Positions 36,678 to 44,240 of a stretch of 64,000 nucleotides of DNA are shown here, piece after piece. The stretch spans positions 1 through 64,000 of the forward strand of contig NZ_WIAY01000006.1 in the NCBI RefSeq assembly GCF_009467805.1. The letters are read 5' to 3'. Origin of the DNA: Stenotrophomonas nematodicola (GTDB taxonomy: Bacteria; Pseudomonadota; Gammaproteobacteria; Xanthomonadales; Xanthomonadaceae). Position 1 is the stretch's first letter. The number at the start of each line of letters is the position of its first letter. The notes under the pieces are model-generated. The model ran no database searches. It was not told where the DNA came from and worked only from the letters and a program-made list of their open reading frames with translations. The position numbers were made by a program, and so were the translations under genes.

Positions 36678-37966
36678 GCCTGCAACGCCTGCTGCAGGTC
36701 CACCGCCAGACGCCGCGCATCGGCCGCGCTCAGGCTGGCCGTGGTGATGCGCACGCCATGCACACCCGGCTGCACCGCGAATACCTCGCCGGCGCGCAAC
36801 TGCCAGCCGCGCTGGGCCATCGCCAGTACCAGCGGCTGGCTGTCCTGTGCCAACGGCAACCACAGATTCAGGCCATCCATCACCGCCGGTGTCGCGATGC
36901 CGCGCTCGCGCAGCGCGGCCTGTACCCTCTGGCACCGCTGGGCGTAATCGCGCCCGGCCTTGGCCACGCGGGCCAGCACCCGGGCCGAGCCCAGCGCCGC
37001 CGCCGCCGCGTCCTGCAGCAGATGGCTCACCCAACCGGTCCCCGGTGCCAACCGCAGGCGCAACCGGGCCGCGGTATCGGCATCGCACCCCAGCAGCGCC
37101 AGCCGCAGGTCCGGCCCCAGTGACTTGGACAGCGAGCGCACCAGCGCCCAGCGCTGTGTGCCCGGCGGCAGCACCGAGTGATATGGCTGCTGCGACAGGC
37201 CGGCGAAATGATCGTCGATCAGTACCAGCACCTGCGGATACCGCTCCAGCACCTGGCGCAGCGCGCGGGCGCGACGCGCGCTGATGCAGGCGCCGGTAGG
37301 ATTGTGCGCACGCGGGGTCAGCAGCACCGCGCGGGCGCCCGCCTCCAGCGCGGCGGCCAGCGACACCGGCTGCATGCCTTCCTCATCGATCGACACCGCA
37401 ACCGTGGCGTGCCCGGCCGCCCGCAGCGTATTGAGGCTGCCGAGGAAGCACGGATTCTCCACCGCCACGCGGTCGCCGGGCAGCAGCCAGCCGGCCAGCA
37501 CGCGCTCGATGGCGTCCACCGCGCCGTGGCTGAGCTCCAGCGCATAGCCGGCCGGGCAATCCGGGTCCAGCTGCGCCCGTGCCAGCAGCGCCAAGGTGGG
37601 GTCGAGCGTCGGTGTGCCGTACAACCGCGGCGCACGCGCAGGCAGCAGCGCGCGCAGATCCGGCAGCCACTGCGGATCGGGATTGCCGCTGGACAGGTCG
37701 AACAGTGTCGTCCCCGCCGCACTGCCTTCCTGTGCCGACGCTACAGGACGTGCGGCCACCACGGTGCCACGGCGACCCTGGGTCACGGCCAGTCCCGCGG
37801 CATCCAGCCGCTTGTAGGCGGCCGCCACCGTGTTGCGGTTGATCGCCAGCTGCGCGGCCAGTTCACGCACCGGCGGCAGGCTGCTGCCTGGCGGCAATGC
37901 CCCGCTGAGGATCTGCTGGCGGATGCTCTCGAAGACCGCAGCGGCGGTCTGGCCCGTGATTTTCAT
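36644..37966 (-). CDS. MocR/PdxR-type regulator: GntR winged helix fused to an aminotransferase-like domain
   Basis: 440 residues. The GntR DNA-binding domain is IRQQILSGALPPGSSLPPVRELAAQLAINRNTVAAAYKRLDAAGLAVTQGRRGTVVA. From about residue 95 there is a fold-type I aminotransferase domain with the PLP lysine in SLSKSLGPDLRLALLGCD and AHNPTGACIS for substrate contact. MocR proteins sense PLP or amino compounds bound as an aldimine and usually control vitamin B6 or amino-acid genes nearby. Here the divergent gene is yggS, a PLP-binding homeostasis protein, so a B6-linked role is likely. It may be autoregulated. Confidence 0.88.
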   Translation of the reverse strand: MKITGQTAAAVFESIRQQILSGALPPGSSLPPVRELAAQLAINRNTVAAAYKRLDAAGLAVTQGRRGTVVAARPVASAQEGSAAGTTLFDLSSGNPDPQWLPDLRALLPARAPRLYGTPTLDPTLALLARAQLDPDCPAGYALELSHGAVDAIERVLAGWLLPGDRVAVENPCFLGSLNTLRAAGHATVAVSIDEEGMQPVSLAAALEAGARAVLLTPRAHNPTGACISARRARALRQVLERYPQVLVLIDDHFAGLSQQPYHSVLPPGTQRWALVRSLSKSLGPDLRLALLGCDADTAARLRLRLAPGTGWVSHLLQDAAAAALGSARVLARVAKAGRDYAQRCQRVQAALRERGIATPAVMDGLNLWLPLAQDSQPLVLAMAQRGWQLRAGEVFAVQPGVHGVRITTASLSAADARRLAVDLQQALQAQGALGVLGRT

Positions 37967-37995
37967 TTTGTCCTATGCCAATATACGGTTCGTCC
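37967..37995. promoter_or_regulatory. Possible MocR binding site: direct repeat TTYGTCC
   Basis: TTTGTCC (37967-37973) and TTCGTCC (37989-37995) are direct repeats spaced 22 bases, about two helical turns, in the 58 bases between the divergent mocR and yggS genes. MocR regulators often bind direct repeats. An ATATACGG segment between them may be part of the yggS promoter. Confidence 0.4.
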
Positions 37996-38024
37996 CGTGA
38001 CAGTGTTGCACACCGGAGTCCCCC

Positions 38025-38810
38025 ATGCCCCTTGCCCCACCCGACTGGCCGCAGGCCACCACCGTCGACGAGATCGCGCACAACCTCGACGTGGTCCGTC
38101 AACGCATCGCCCGCGCCTGCGCCCGCGCCGGGCGCGACCCGGCGGGCGTCCGGCTCCTACCGGTGAGCAAAACCGTCGATGAAGCCCGCCTGCGCCTGGC
38201 GTGGCAGGCCGGCTGCCATGAGCTGGGCGAGAACAAGGTGCAGGAGGCGCAGCGCAAAGCCGCTGCGATGGCCGACCTCGCCGGTCTGCGCTGGTCGGTG
38301 ATCGGCCATCTGCAGACCAACAAGGCGCGCGACGTGGCACGCTTCGCCAGCGAGTTCCAGGCGCTGGACAGCCTGCGCGTTGCCCAGGCGCTGGACCAGC
38401 GTCTGGCGCTGGAACAGCGCACGCTGGACGTGTTCGTGCAGGTCAATACGTCCGGTGAGGCCAGCAAGTACGGGCTGGACCCGATCGCGGTCGCCGATTT
38501 CGTGCAGCAGTTGCCCGCCTTCCCGCACCTGCGCGTGCGCGGGTTGATGACTCTGGCCGTGTTCTCCCCCGACCCCGCACAGGTGCGCCCCTGCTTCGTG
38601 CGCCTGCGCGAACTGCGCGATCGCCTGTCGCCGCAGCTCCCGACCGGGGTGAGCCTGGATGCCCTGTCGATGGGCATGTCCGGCGATGTCGAGATCGCCA
38701 TCGAGGAAGGTGCCACGGTGGTCCGCGTCGGCCAGGCCATCTTCGGCGCGCGCAGCACTCCGGACAGCCTTTACTGGCCCGCCCCCGCAGCAGCAGGGCC
38801 TGCGCCATGA
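38025..38810 (+). CDS. yggS: YggS/PLPBP family pyridoxal-phosphate homeostasis protein
   Basis: 261 residues from ATG 38025 (GGAG 7 bases upstream). The single-domain TIM-barrel PLP-binding fold is clear. The PLP lysine lies in LLPVSKTVDEARLRLAWQAG, then HELGENKVQEAQRKAA, WSVIGHLQTNKARDVARF, LDVFVQVNTSGEASKYGLD, RGLMTL, and the phosphate-binding LSMGMSGDVEIAIEEGATVVRVGQAIFGAR. It has no known catalysis but buffers PLP and keeps amino-acid pools in balance. It is the first gene of a coupled set with the amidotransferase and a small protein, opposite a MocR regulator. Confidence 0.93.
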   Translation: MPLAPPDWPQATTVDEIAHNLDVVRQRIARACARAGRDPAGVRLLPVSKTVDEARLRLAWQAGCHELGENKVQEAQRKAAAMADLAGLRWSVIGHLQTNKARDVARFASEFQALDSLRVAQALDQRLALEQRTLDVFVQVNTSGEASKYGLDPIAVADFVQQLPAFPHLRVRGLMTLAVFSPDPAQVRPCFVRLRELRDRLSPQLPTGVSLDALSMGMSGDVEIAIEEGATVVRVGQAIFGARSTPDSLYWPAPAAAGPAP

Positions 38811-39511
38811 TGGCGGCGCCACAGCGCCGCGCCGTCGCCATCCGGCACGTCGCGTTCGAAGACTGCGGCACGCTGGGCACCGTACTGGCCGGACGGGGCT
38901 GGGAGCTCCAGACCCTGCAGGCCGGCATCGATCCGCTGGACGCCGCTGACACCGCCGATCTGCTGATCGTGCTGGGCGGACCCATCAGTGCCAACGACAC
39001 CGATACCTACCCGTTCCTGCGCCTGCAGCTGGCACTGCTGGAGCGCCGCCTGCGGCAGCAGCGGCCGACCCTCGGCATCTGCCTGGGTGCGCAGCTGATC
39101 GCGCGCGCGCTCGGTGGGCGGGTCGCGCCGATGGGCGCCCGGGAAATCGGCTTCGCCCCGCTTTCACTCACCGATGCCGGCATGGCCTCGCCCCTGCGTG
39201 CGTTGGCCGGCATTCCGGTGCTGCACTGGCATGGCGAGACGTTCACGTTGCCACCCGGCGCACAGCGTCTGGCAGCCACAGCGGCATGTGCGCAGCAGGC
39301 GTTCGCCCTCGGCACGCACGTGCTTGGCCTGCAATGCCATCCGGAACTGGATGCGCGCCGCACCGAGGCCTGGTTGATCGGCCATGCCCACGAGCTGCAC
39401 GCTGCCGGCATCGATCCGCGCGTGCTCCGCGATCAGGCGGCACGCTACGGCGCACCGCTCGCTGCCGCCGCACGCGACCTGTTCACCACGTGGCTGGAGG
39501 CATGCGCATGA
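38807..39511 (+). CDS. Class I glutamine amidotransferase-like protein
   Basis: 234 residues, overlapping yggS by 4 bases. The GATase-1 pattern is complete: the nucleophile Cys in LGICLGAQLIARALGG, the catalytic His-x-Glu in GLQCHPELDARRTEAWL, and the oxyanion strand LLIVLGGPISAND. It resembles the stand-alone GMP-synthase-glutaminase-like proteins (YfeJ/GuaA-like), which lack a synthase domain. It probably hydrolyses glutamine or a gamma-glutamyl compound. Coupling to a PLP-binding protein is unusual and may point to amino-acid or B6 metabolism, as PdxT is also a GATase, but this is not PdxT. Confidence 0.85.
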   Translation: MMAAPQRRAVAIRHVAFEDCGTLGTVLAGRGWELQTLQAGIDPLDAADTADLLIVLGGPISANDTDTYPFLRLQLALLERRLRQQRPTLGICLGAQLIARALGGRVAPMGAREIGFAPLSLTDAGMASPLRALAGIPVLHWHGETFTLPPGAQRLAATAACAQQAFALGTHVLGLQCHPELDARRTEAWLIGHAHELHAAGIDPRVLRDQAARYGAPLAAAARDLFTTWLEACA

Positions 39512-39744
39512 GTGGCTACCGGCTGATCATCCATTGCCACGGTGTGCGCTGGGGCCAGTTCGACAGCGACGGCCCGGGCGCGCGCGACCACCTGGTGGCG
39601 CTGGCCGGTCGCCTGCCCGCGCAGGATGGCTTTCACCTGCAGTGGCAGCAGGCCGTGGGCGAACAACGGGTGCTGCATAGTGGTCCGGACGGACTGAAGG
39701 TCCTGAGCAGCGCGCCGGTGTACCGGGACATGACGGCCCCCTGA
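39508..39744 (+). CDS. 78-residue protein of unknown function, coupled to the amidotransferase
   Basis: ATG 39508 overlaps the amidotransferase stop (ATGA). The product (MSGYRLIIHCHGVRWGQFDSDGPGARDHLVALAGRLPAQDGFHLQWQQAVGEQRVLHSGPDGLKVLSSAPVYRDMTAP) has an alpha/beta pattern and no signal or membrane segment. I do not recognise it. Coupled translation in a three-gene set argues that it is real and works with the amidotransferase or YggS. Confidence 0.6.
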   Translation: MSGYRLIIHCHGVRWGQFDSDGPGARDHLVALAGRLPAQDGFHLQWQQAVGEQRVLHSGPDGLKVLSSAPVYRDMTAP

Positions 39745-39815
39745 GCTCCATCGCCGGTCGCGGGGCACGCAGCCGCGCACCGTCGCGCGCACCCAGCGCG
39801 TCCGCAGCCGGCGCG

Positions 39816-41993
39816 CTAGGGCGCCGGTGCGGTCGCCGGCAACACGCGCGGCTGCTGCTCGTACCATTCACGGGCGCCGGCCAGGTGCCACTTGCGCTGC
39901 TGGCCATCCAACTCGATTCCTGCCCCGAGCACGCCCCACCGCAGGTACAGGTTGCCGCGCCGCTGCGCGCGGGCCAGGTCCAGCCGCGCGCGCAGCGACA
40001 GCCGTTCGTTCTCGGCCTGCAGGTCATCCACCCACAACTCGCCGCTGCGCCAGCGCAGTTGGCCACTGGCCTGGACCTCGCCGGAATCGAGCAGGCCCAG
40101 TACCCAGCGCGGATACGCACTGCGTTCGGCGAACACCCCCAGCAGCGGCCCCGCATCACGCAGCCGCAGATCGGCCTGTGCGGTGACCTCGAACGGTGCG
40201 GCCGCATCGATGTGGCCCTGGCGCAATGCCACGGTGCCCCACCAGTTGGCCGGTGCGCTGGCATCACCGACGCGGATGTTGCGCAGATCCACCGTGGTGC
40301 CGGCCAGGTCGAACTGCCGGGCGTCGAAGTCGGCCCGACGTACCCGTGCCTTCAACTGCGCGTCGCCACGCATCGCCAGGCCGGCCACCTGCAACTGCGC
40401 ACCTCGACCGCGCAGGTCGGCGCGACCGGTACCCACCCGGCCGGCCGAATCCAGTTCGACATCGCCGCTGAGCAGGCCGGTGCCACCGAGCAGACGCACA
40501 TTGTCGCCCTCCAGATAGCGGTTGTAGGCGGTCAAGTCCGGCACCCGCGCATCGTTGAAGCGCAGGTGCGCACGCATGCCGTCACGCAACTGCTGCAGCC
40601 GCGCATCGCCACGCAGCGTCAACGCCATGTCGCGACCGTCGAACAGCAGCGCCTTCGGCGTGGCCGCCGGTGCCGCGCGGAACCGGGGAATCTCAACGTC
40701 CAACTGCGCCTGCGCGGGTGCGCCTGCGACGATGCGGCCGTGCGCGTTGGCGTCGCCCTGCAGACGGACCCCGGCCACTTCGGCCACCGCGGCCACCTGC
40801 GGAATATCCAGCGTACTGCCCGGCGCGAGCTGACCTTCGGCAATCTTCAGGTCGCCTTCCAGCAGCCCTCCCCCGTCCAGATGGAACCACGGCTTGCGCA
40901 CGAACAGGTCGGCGATCCAGTTCAGGGACTGGAACTGCCAGGCGCCACTGACCTGCCCGGACAGCCGCGGCAGCAGGTCCGCCGGCGCCTGGAACGGAAT
41001 GCGCCGCCCGGTCACGCGCAGATCGGCGTGCAGTTCACTGCCGGTCTCCGGGTCACGTGGCAGCCGCGCCTGCACGCGCATGTCCTGCGCCACATCCAGC
41101 TGCAGCGACAGCAGACCGCGATCGGTGGCATGCACGCCGGCATGCACCGGCACCCGCCAGACCACCCGGCTGCCCGGCTGCAGCACGCCACGATCCATCG
41201 TCACGTCGGCGTTGAGCCGGGCATTGGAGGGCATGCTGCCGACCTTGATGTGCGCACCGGCCGTATCCAGACGCAGCCCCTGGCTGCGCGCATCGATCCT
41301 GAGCTGCGCCCAGGTAATGTCGAACTTGCGCAGCCCCGGTGCCTCGTCGCGGTAATGACGCGGGTAACGGAACCGCGCCTCCAGGTGCGCGTCGTCCAGC
41401 ACCTTGACGCCATCGAAGGTCACTGCGGCCCGGTCGAACGCCGCGGTGGAATCGAACAGTTCCGACGGACCGCCGCGCAGCTGCTTGAGGAAACCGACCG
41501 TGCCACTGCCCTGGCCGGTGACCAGCAGCTTTCCGAAGCGCCCGCTGCGGATGCTGTCGCTGTGGATCGCGTCGAAGCGCAGGGTCCAGCCGCGATCACT
41601 GCGTGGCGGCGGCGGAATCGCCGCGTCAACACGTTCCACCTCCGATTCCACGCCGCTGGCGTCGATCCGCGGGATGCGCACTTCGCGGCGGAACAGCGCC
41701 GGCAGCGCGATCCAGGCACTGGCCCGGTCGGCGCGGAAGATGTACACGGTGCGGTTGGCCTGGCCGCGCATGCGCACGTTCCAGACGATGGCGTGTCCCG
41801 GCACCAGGGTCAGCGCCGCGCCGGTCTGCATGGCGAACTTCTCCGGCTTGCGGTTGGTGACCGCGTCGAACAAGGGCGTGTTGAGGAAGACATTGCCGGC
41901 CACCAGATACAGGGCATACGCCACCAGCAGCGACAACAGCGCCACGCGCCACGGACGGGGCCAGCGGCGTACGCGCTCGGGAATCAATGGCAT
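39816..41993 (-). CDS. Large AsmA-like / YdbH-like envelope protein
   Basis: 725 residues from ATG 41993. One N-terminal transmembrane helix (WRVALLSLLVAYALYLVAGNVFLN) anchors a long periplasmic body made of repeating short beta-strands (LRVTGRRIPFQAPADLL, VRLQGDANAHGRIVAGAPAQ, RADLRGRGAQLQVAGLAMRGDAQL). Such beta-groove proteins of the AsmA/TamB/YhdP/YdbH class carry phospholipids between membranes. The repeated 'GDxxLxxxGRVGTG' style and the closing region of glycine-bounded strands fit this class, but the exact family is not certain. It stands alone, divergent from the pseudogene region. Confidence 0.65.
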   Translation of the reverse strand: MPLIPERVRRWPRPWRVALLSLLVAYALYLVAGNVFLNTPLFDAVTNRKPEKFAMQTGAALTLVPGHAIVWNVRMRGQANRTVYIFRADRASAWIALPALFRREVRIPRIDASGVESEVERVDAAIPPPPRSDRGWTLRFDAIHSDSIRSGRFGKLLVTGQGSGTVGFLKQLRGGPSELFDSTAAFDRAAVTFDGVKVLDDAHLEARFRYPRHYRDEAPGLRKFDITWAQLRIDARSQGLRLDTAGAHIKVGSMPSNARLNADVTMDRGVLQPGSRVVWRVPVHAGVHATDRGLLSLQLDVAQDMRVQARLPRDPETGSELHADLRVTGRRIPFQAPADLLPRLSGQVSGAWQFQSLNWIADLFVRKPWFHLDGGGLLEGDLKIAEGQLAPGSTLDIPQVAAVAEVAGVRLQGDANAHGRIVAGAPAQAQLDVEIPRFRAAPAATPKALLFDGRDMALTLRGDARLQQLRDGMRAHLRFNDARVPDLTAYNRYLEGDNVRLLGGTGLLSGDVELDSAGRVGTGRADLRGRGAQLQVAGLAMRGDAQLKARVRRADFDARQFDLAGTTVDLRNIRVGDASAPANWWGTVALRQGHIDAAAPFEVTAQADLRLRDAGPLLGVFAERSAYPRWVLGLLDSGEVQASGQLRWRSGELWVDDLQAENERLSLRARLDLARAQRRGNLYLRWGVLGAGIELDGQQRKWHLAGAREWYEQQPRVLPATAPAP

Positions 41994-42047
41994 GGGCAAC
42001 GGCAACCGGCAGCAGGAACAGCCCCTACTATCGGCACCGGGCCTGCG

Positions 42048-42270
42048 GCGGCACGTGAAGGTGCGCTGTGGCTGCCCAACGTCATGGCTGCCCGGCATGC
42101 GGCCACGGGCGACCTGGTGCGCCTGTTTCCCGAGTGACGGATCGACCCGATGCCGATGCATGCCGCCTCCCCCGAGCGGGCACGTGAGCGCCAGACTGCG
42201 CGCCTTCATTGAATGCGTCGCCGGACGGATGGGACACTGGGCGCCGGTCGATCGCCCGGGTGCATCCTGA
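42048..42270 (+). pseudogene. LysR-type regulator, 3' remnant with nonsense and frameshift lesions
   Basis: The first frame reads EGALWLPNVMAARHAATGDLVRLFPE, then a TGA at 42135-42137 where LysR proteins usually have Trp. The frame continues after the stop as RIDPMPMHAASP, and then one base shifts in the C-rich run near 42168. The second frame reads PPSGHVSARLRAFIECVAGRMGHWAP to a stop at 42268-42270. Joined, this matches the last 70-75 residues of LysR regulators (LPxxxAxxxxAxGxLVRLFPEW ... HAVYPxSRHxSARxRAFIDxxAxRM). The upstream DNA, up to the AsmA-like gene start, no longer resembles LysR. The gene is dead. Confidence 0.7.
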
Positions 42271-42307
42271 CCGCGCCCGCCACGACCCACCTCGACAGGA
42301 ACCCTCC

Positions 42308-42679
42308 ATGCATCCCCGCCTCCGCATCGCACTGCTCGCCCTGTTGGGCACCGTACCGGCCCTTGCACAGGCACAGCACGCCGAACCTGCGCAGGACCTG
42401 CCGCTGACAGCGCTGCTCGGCTGCCATTTCGGCTACGCGCAGCAGCACCATCGAAGCACCGCCAGCGCCACCGAGATCGCGCTGGCGGCGGCCTCGCACT
42501 GCGACGCCGCACTGCAGGCGGCCGGTCTGGATACCTACCGGCGCGCGCTGGAAGCAGGCCTCCCGGTTGACGATGCGGAGGCCTCCCGCCAGGCGATGAT
42601 CGAGGAAATGCGCGCGATGCTGCCCGGCTTCACCATCGACAAGGTCATCCAGGCCCGCGCCGCGGCCGGCGATCCCTGA
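42308..42679 (+). CDS. Small secreted protein of unknown function
   Basis: 123 residues from ATG 42308 (AGGA 8 bases upstream), chosen because it opens a signal peptide (MHPRLRIALLALLGTVPALAQA-Q). The mature protein is helical with two cysteines (LLGCHFGYAQQHH and AASHCDAALQAAGL), likely one disulfide. I do not recognise the family. It ends 7 bases before the end of the convergent aminopeptidase gene. Confidence 0.6.
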   Translation: MHPRLRIALLALLGTVPALAQAQHAEPAQDLPLTALLGCHFGYAQQHHRSTASATEIALAAASHCDAALQAAGLDTYRRALEAGLPVDDAEASRQAMIEEMRAMLPGFTIDKVIQARAAAGDP

Positions 42680-42685
42680 GCGTGC

Positions 42686-43486
42686 TCAGCGTGGCAGTGG
42701 GCGATGACCGGCGTATCGTCCCAGCGTGTCCCGCTCGTCGCTACGCAACGTCAGCACCTCTACCCCGTCGGCGGTCACCAGCACAGTGTGTTCGGCCTGG
42801 GCCGACAACCGGCCGTCGCGCGTGGTCACCGTCCAGCCGTCCTCGCTGATGTCGATGCCCGCCCGGCCCTGGTTGATCATCGGTTCGATGGTAAAGGCCA
42901 TGCCTTCCTCCAGCGCCAGGCCGTCGCCACGGCGGCCGTAGTGCAGCACCTGCGGCTCTTCATGCATCTCGCGCCCGATGCCGTGGCCGCAGAACTCGCG
43001 CACCACGCTGTAGCCGTGCGCCTTGGCGTGCTGTTGGATGGCAAAACCGATATCGCCCAACGTCGCGCCCGGCCGTACCACGCCGATGCCTTTCCACATC
43101 GCCTCGCGGGTCACCCGCACAAGCCGACGCGCCGCGTAGTCCACCTCGCCGATCAGATAGGTCTTGCTGGAATCGGCGATGTACCCGCCTTTCTCCAGGG
43201 TGATGTCCAGGTTGACGATACTGCCGGCACGCAGCACGTCCGCAGCCGATGGCACGCCGTGGCAGACCACGTTGTCGATCGAGCTGTTGAGCACATACGC
43301 GAAGCCGTACTGGCCCTTGCTGGCCGGGCGCGCGTGCAGCCGGTCAACAATGAAGTGTTCCACCCAGTCGTTGACCTGCAGCGTGCTCATGCCTTCCAGC
43401 GGCAACCGGTCCAGCGCCTCGAACACCGATGCCAGCAGCCGACCCGCTTCGCGCATCCGCTGCTGTTCGTCGGGCGTCTTGATCAT
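42686..43486 (-). CDS. map: Type I methionine aminopeptidase, coupled to a ParD-like protein
   Basis: 266 residues, length as E. coli Map (264). All metal and catalytic residues are seen: VVCHGVPS, NLDITLEKGGYIADSSKTY (two Asp), FCGHGIGREMHEEPQVLHYG (His), FTIEPMIN (Glu) and QAEHTVLV (Glu). It should remove the initiator Met from nascent proteins. It is not next to rpsB, where the housekeeping map commonly sits in xanthomonads. Instead it overlaps by 4 bases a ParD-like antitoxin gene. So it is probably a second, accessory Map under ribbon-helix-helix control. Confidence 0.92.
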   Translation of the reverse strand: MIKTPDEQQRMREAGRLLASVFEALDRLPLEGMSTLQVNDWVEHFIVDRLHARPASKGQYGFAYVLNSSIDNVVCHGVPSAADVLRAGSIVNLDITLEKGGYIADSSKTYLIGEVDYAARRLVRVTREAMWKGIGVVRPGATLGDIGFAIQQHAKAHGYSVVREFCGHGIGREMHEEPQVLHYGRRGDGLALEEGMAFTIEPMINQGRAGIDISEDGWTVTTRDGRLSAQAEHTVLVTADGVEVLTLRSDERDTLGRYAGHRPLPR

Positions 43487-43695
43487 GCCGGCACCGCCGG
43501 CAGCAGGCCGGGATCGACCCCGGCGGCGCGCAGCTCGCGGCTGACGATCTCCTGATAGCTCAGGCCGGGGTTCATCTCGCACAGCATGCCGATACGGATC
43601 CAGAACCCGGCCTGGGCGTTGATCGAGCGGCCGGACACGCCGCTGGCGCGGCGCAGGTTGTCGTGCAGCGCGTCGTCGATGTTGACGATGCCCAT
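43483..43695 (-). CDS. ParD-like (ribbon-helix-helix) antitoxin-type protein
   Basis: 70 residues from ATG 43695 (MGIVNIDDALHDNLRRASGVSGRSINAQAGFWIRIGMLCEMNPGLSYQEIVSRELRAAG). The short N-terminal strand followed by HDNLRRASGVSGRSINAQAGFWIRIG fits the RHH fold of the ParD_like family. No ParE or other toxin gene follows; the coupled gene (ATGA overlap) is map. The promoter region just upstream has the tandem 9-mer CCATATATG, as expected for an RHH operator, so autoregulation is likely. Confidence 0.75.
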   Translation of the reverse strand: MGIVNIDDALHDNLRRASGVSGRSINAQAGFWIRIGMLCEMNPGLSYQEIVSRELRAAGVDPGLLPAVPA

Positions 43696-43725
43696 ACAGG
43701 CGCTCCAATACGAATAGGATATACA

Positions 43726-43745
43726 CCATATATGTTCCATATATG
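43726..43745 (-). promoter_or_regulatory. Tandem CCATATATG repeats, putative operator of the ParD-like/map operon
   Basis: CCATATATG occurs at 43726-43734 and 43737-43745, 11 bases apart (one helical turn), on a GC-rich background. On the minus strand TTGCAC (43747-43752), 17 bases, then TATGGT gives a plausible promoter covered by the repeats. Tandem short repeats on one face of the helix are typical for RHH repressors. Confidence 0.6.
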
Positions 43746-43834
43746 CCGTGCAATACCGCAGCCGATGCGGTCGCCACCGCCACCGGTCCGTGCGAGGATG
43801 CCGCCGACGGCAACGCCCCGAACGGAGGAACGCA

Positions 43835-44218
43835 ATGCGCAGGATGCTCCTGGTGTCATCGGCCGCCGTGGCGGCGCTGGCGGCGGGCGTGGCGCTGGTC
43901 GGCTATTCGCCATCGGCCTGCGGCTGCGTGAGCCCGATCGACACGCTCACCCACAGCGCCGGGCTCGACCTGCCCGGCATTCCCGTGCCTGCGGCAACGA
44001 TAGAGGCCGGCCTCAACCGCACCATGCGCGGCCGCTCGGCCGATCCGGCATCCACCGACTTCCTCTATTACCGCTGCCGGTCACCGTCGGCGGATCGCCT
44101 CGTGTGCAGGGTGCCTGTCGATGAATCCCCCTTGCTCACGCGCGGATTGGACGTGACCTATCACACCGTCCAGGGCCGCATCAGCCACGTCAGCGTGCGC
44201 CGTTCGATCTGGCTGTAG
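43835..44218 (+). CDS. Small exported protein of unknown function
   Basis: 127 residues from ATG 43835 (GGAGGA about 7 bases upstream). The N-terminus is a signal or anchor (MRRMLLVSSAAVAALAAGVALVGYSPSACGC). Cysteines at CGC and in the YYRCRS and LVCRV segments suggest disulfides. The body (STDFLYYRCRSPSADRLVCRVPVDESPLLTRGLDVTYHTVQGRISHVSVRRSIWL) is beta-rich. I cannot name the family. It is convergent with the CDF gene. Confidence 0.6.
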   Translation: MRRMLLVSSAAVAALAAGVALVGYSPSACGCVSPIDTLTHSAGLDLPGIPVPAATIEAGLNRTMRGRSADPASTDFLYYRCRSPSADRLVCRVPVDESPLLTRGLDVTYHTVQGRISHVSVRRSIWL

Positions 44219-44240
44219 CAGTCGCTGTACCCGCTCCCCT

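Noticed and set aside
39885-42137. A 750-codon plus-strand frame over the AsmA-like gene
   Set aside because: Only the last about 30 codons (beyond 42048) have a meaning, as part of the LysR remnant. The rest is the shadow of the minus-strand gene.
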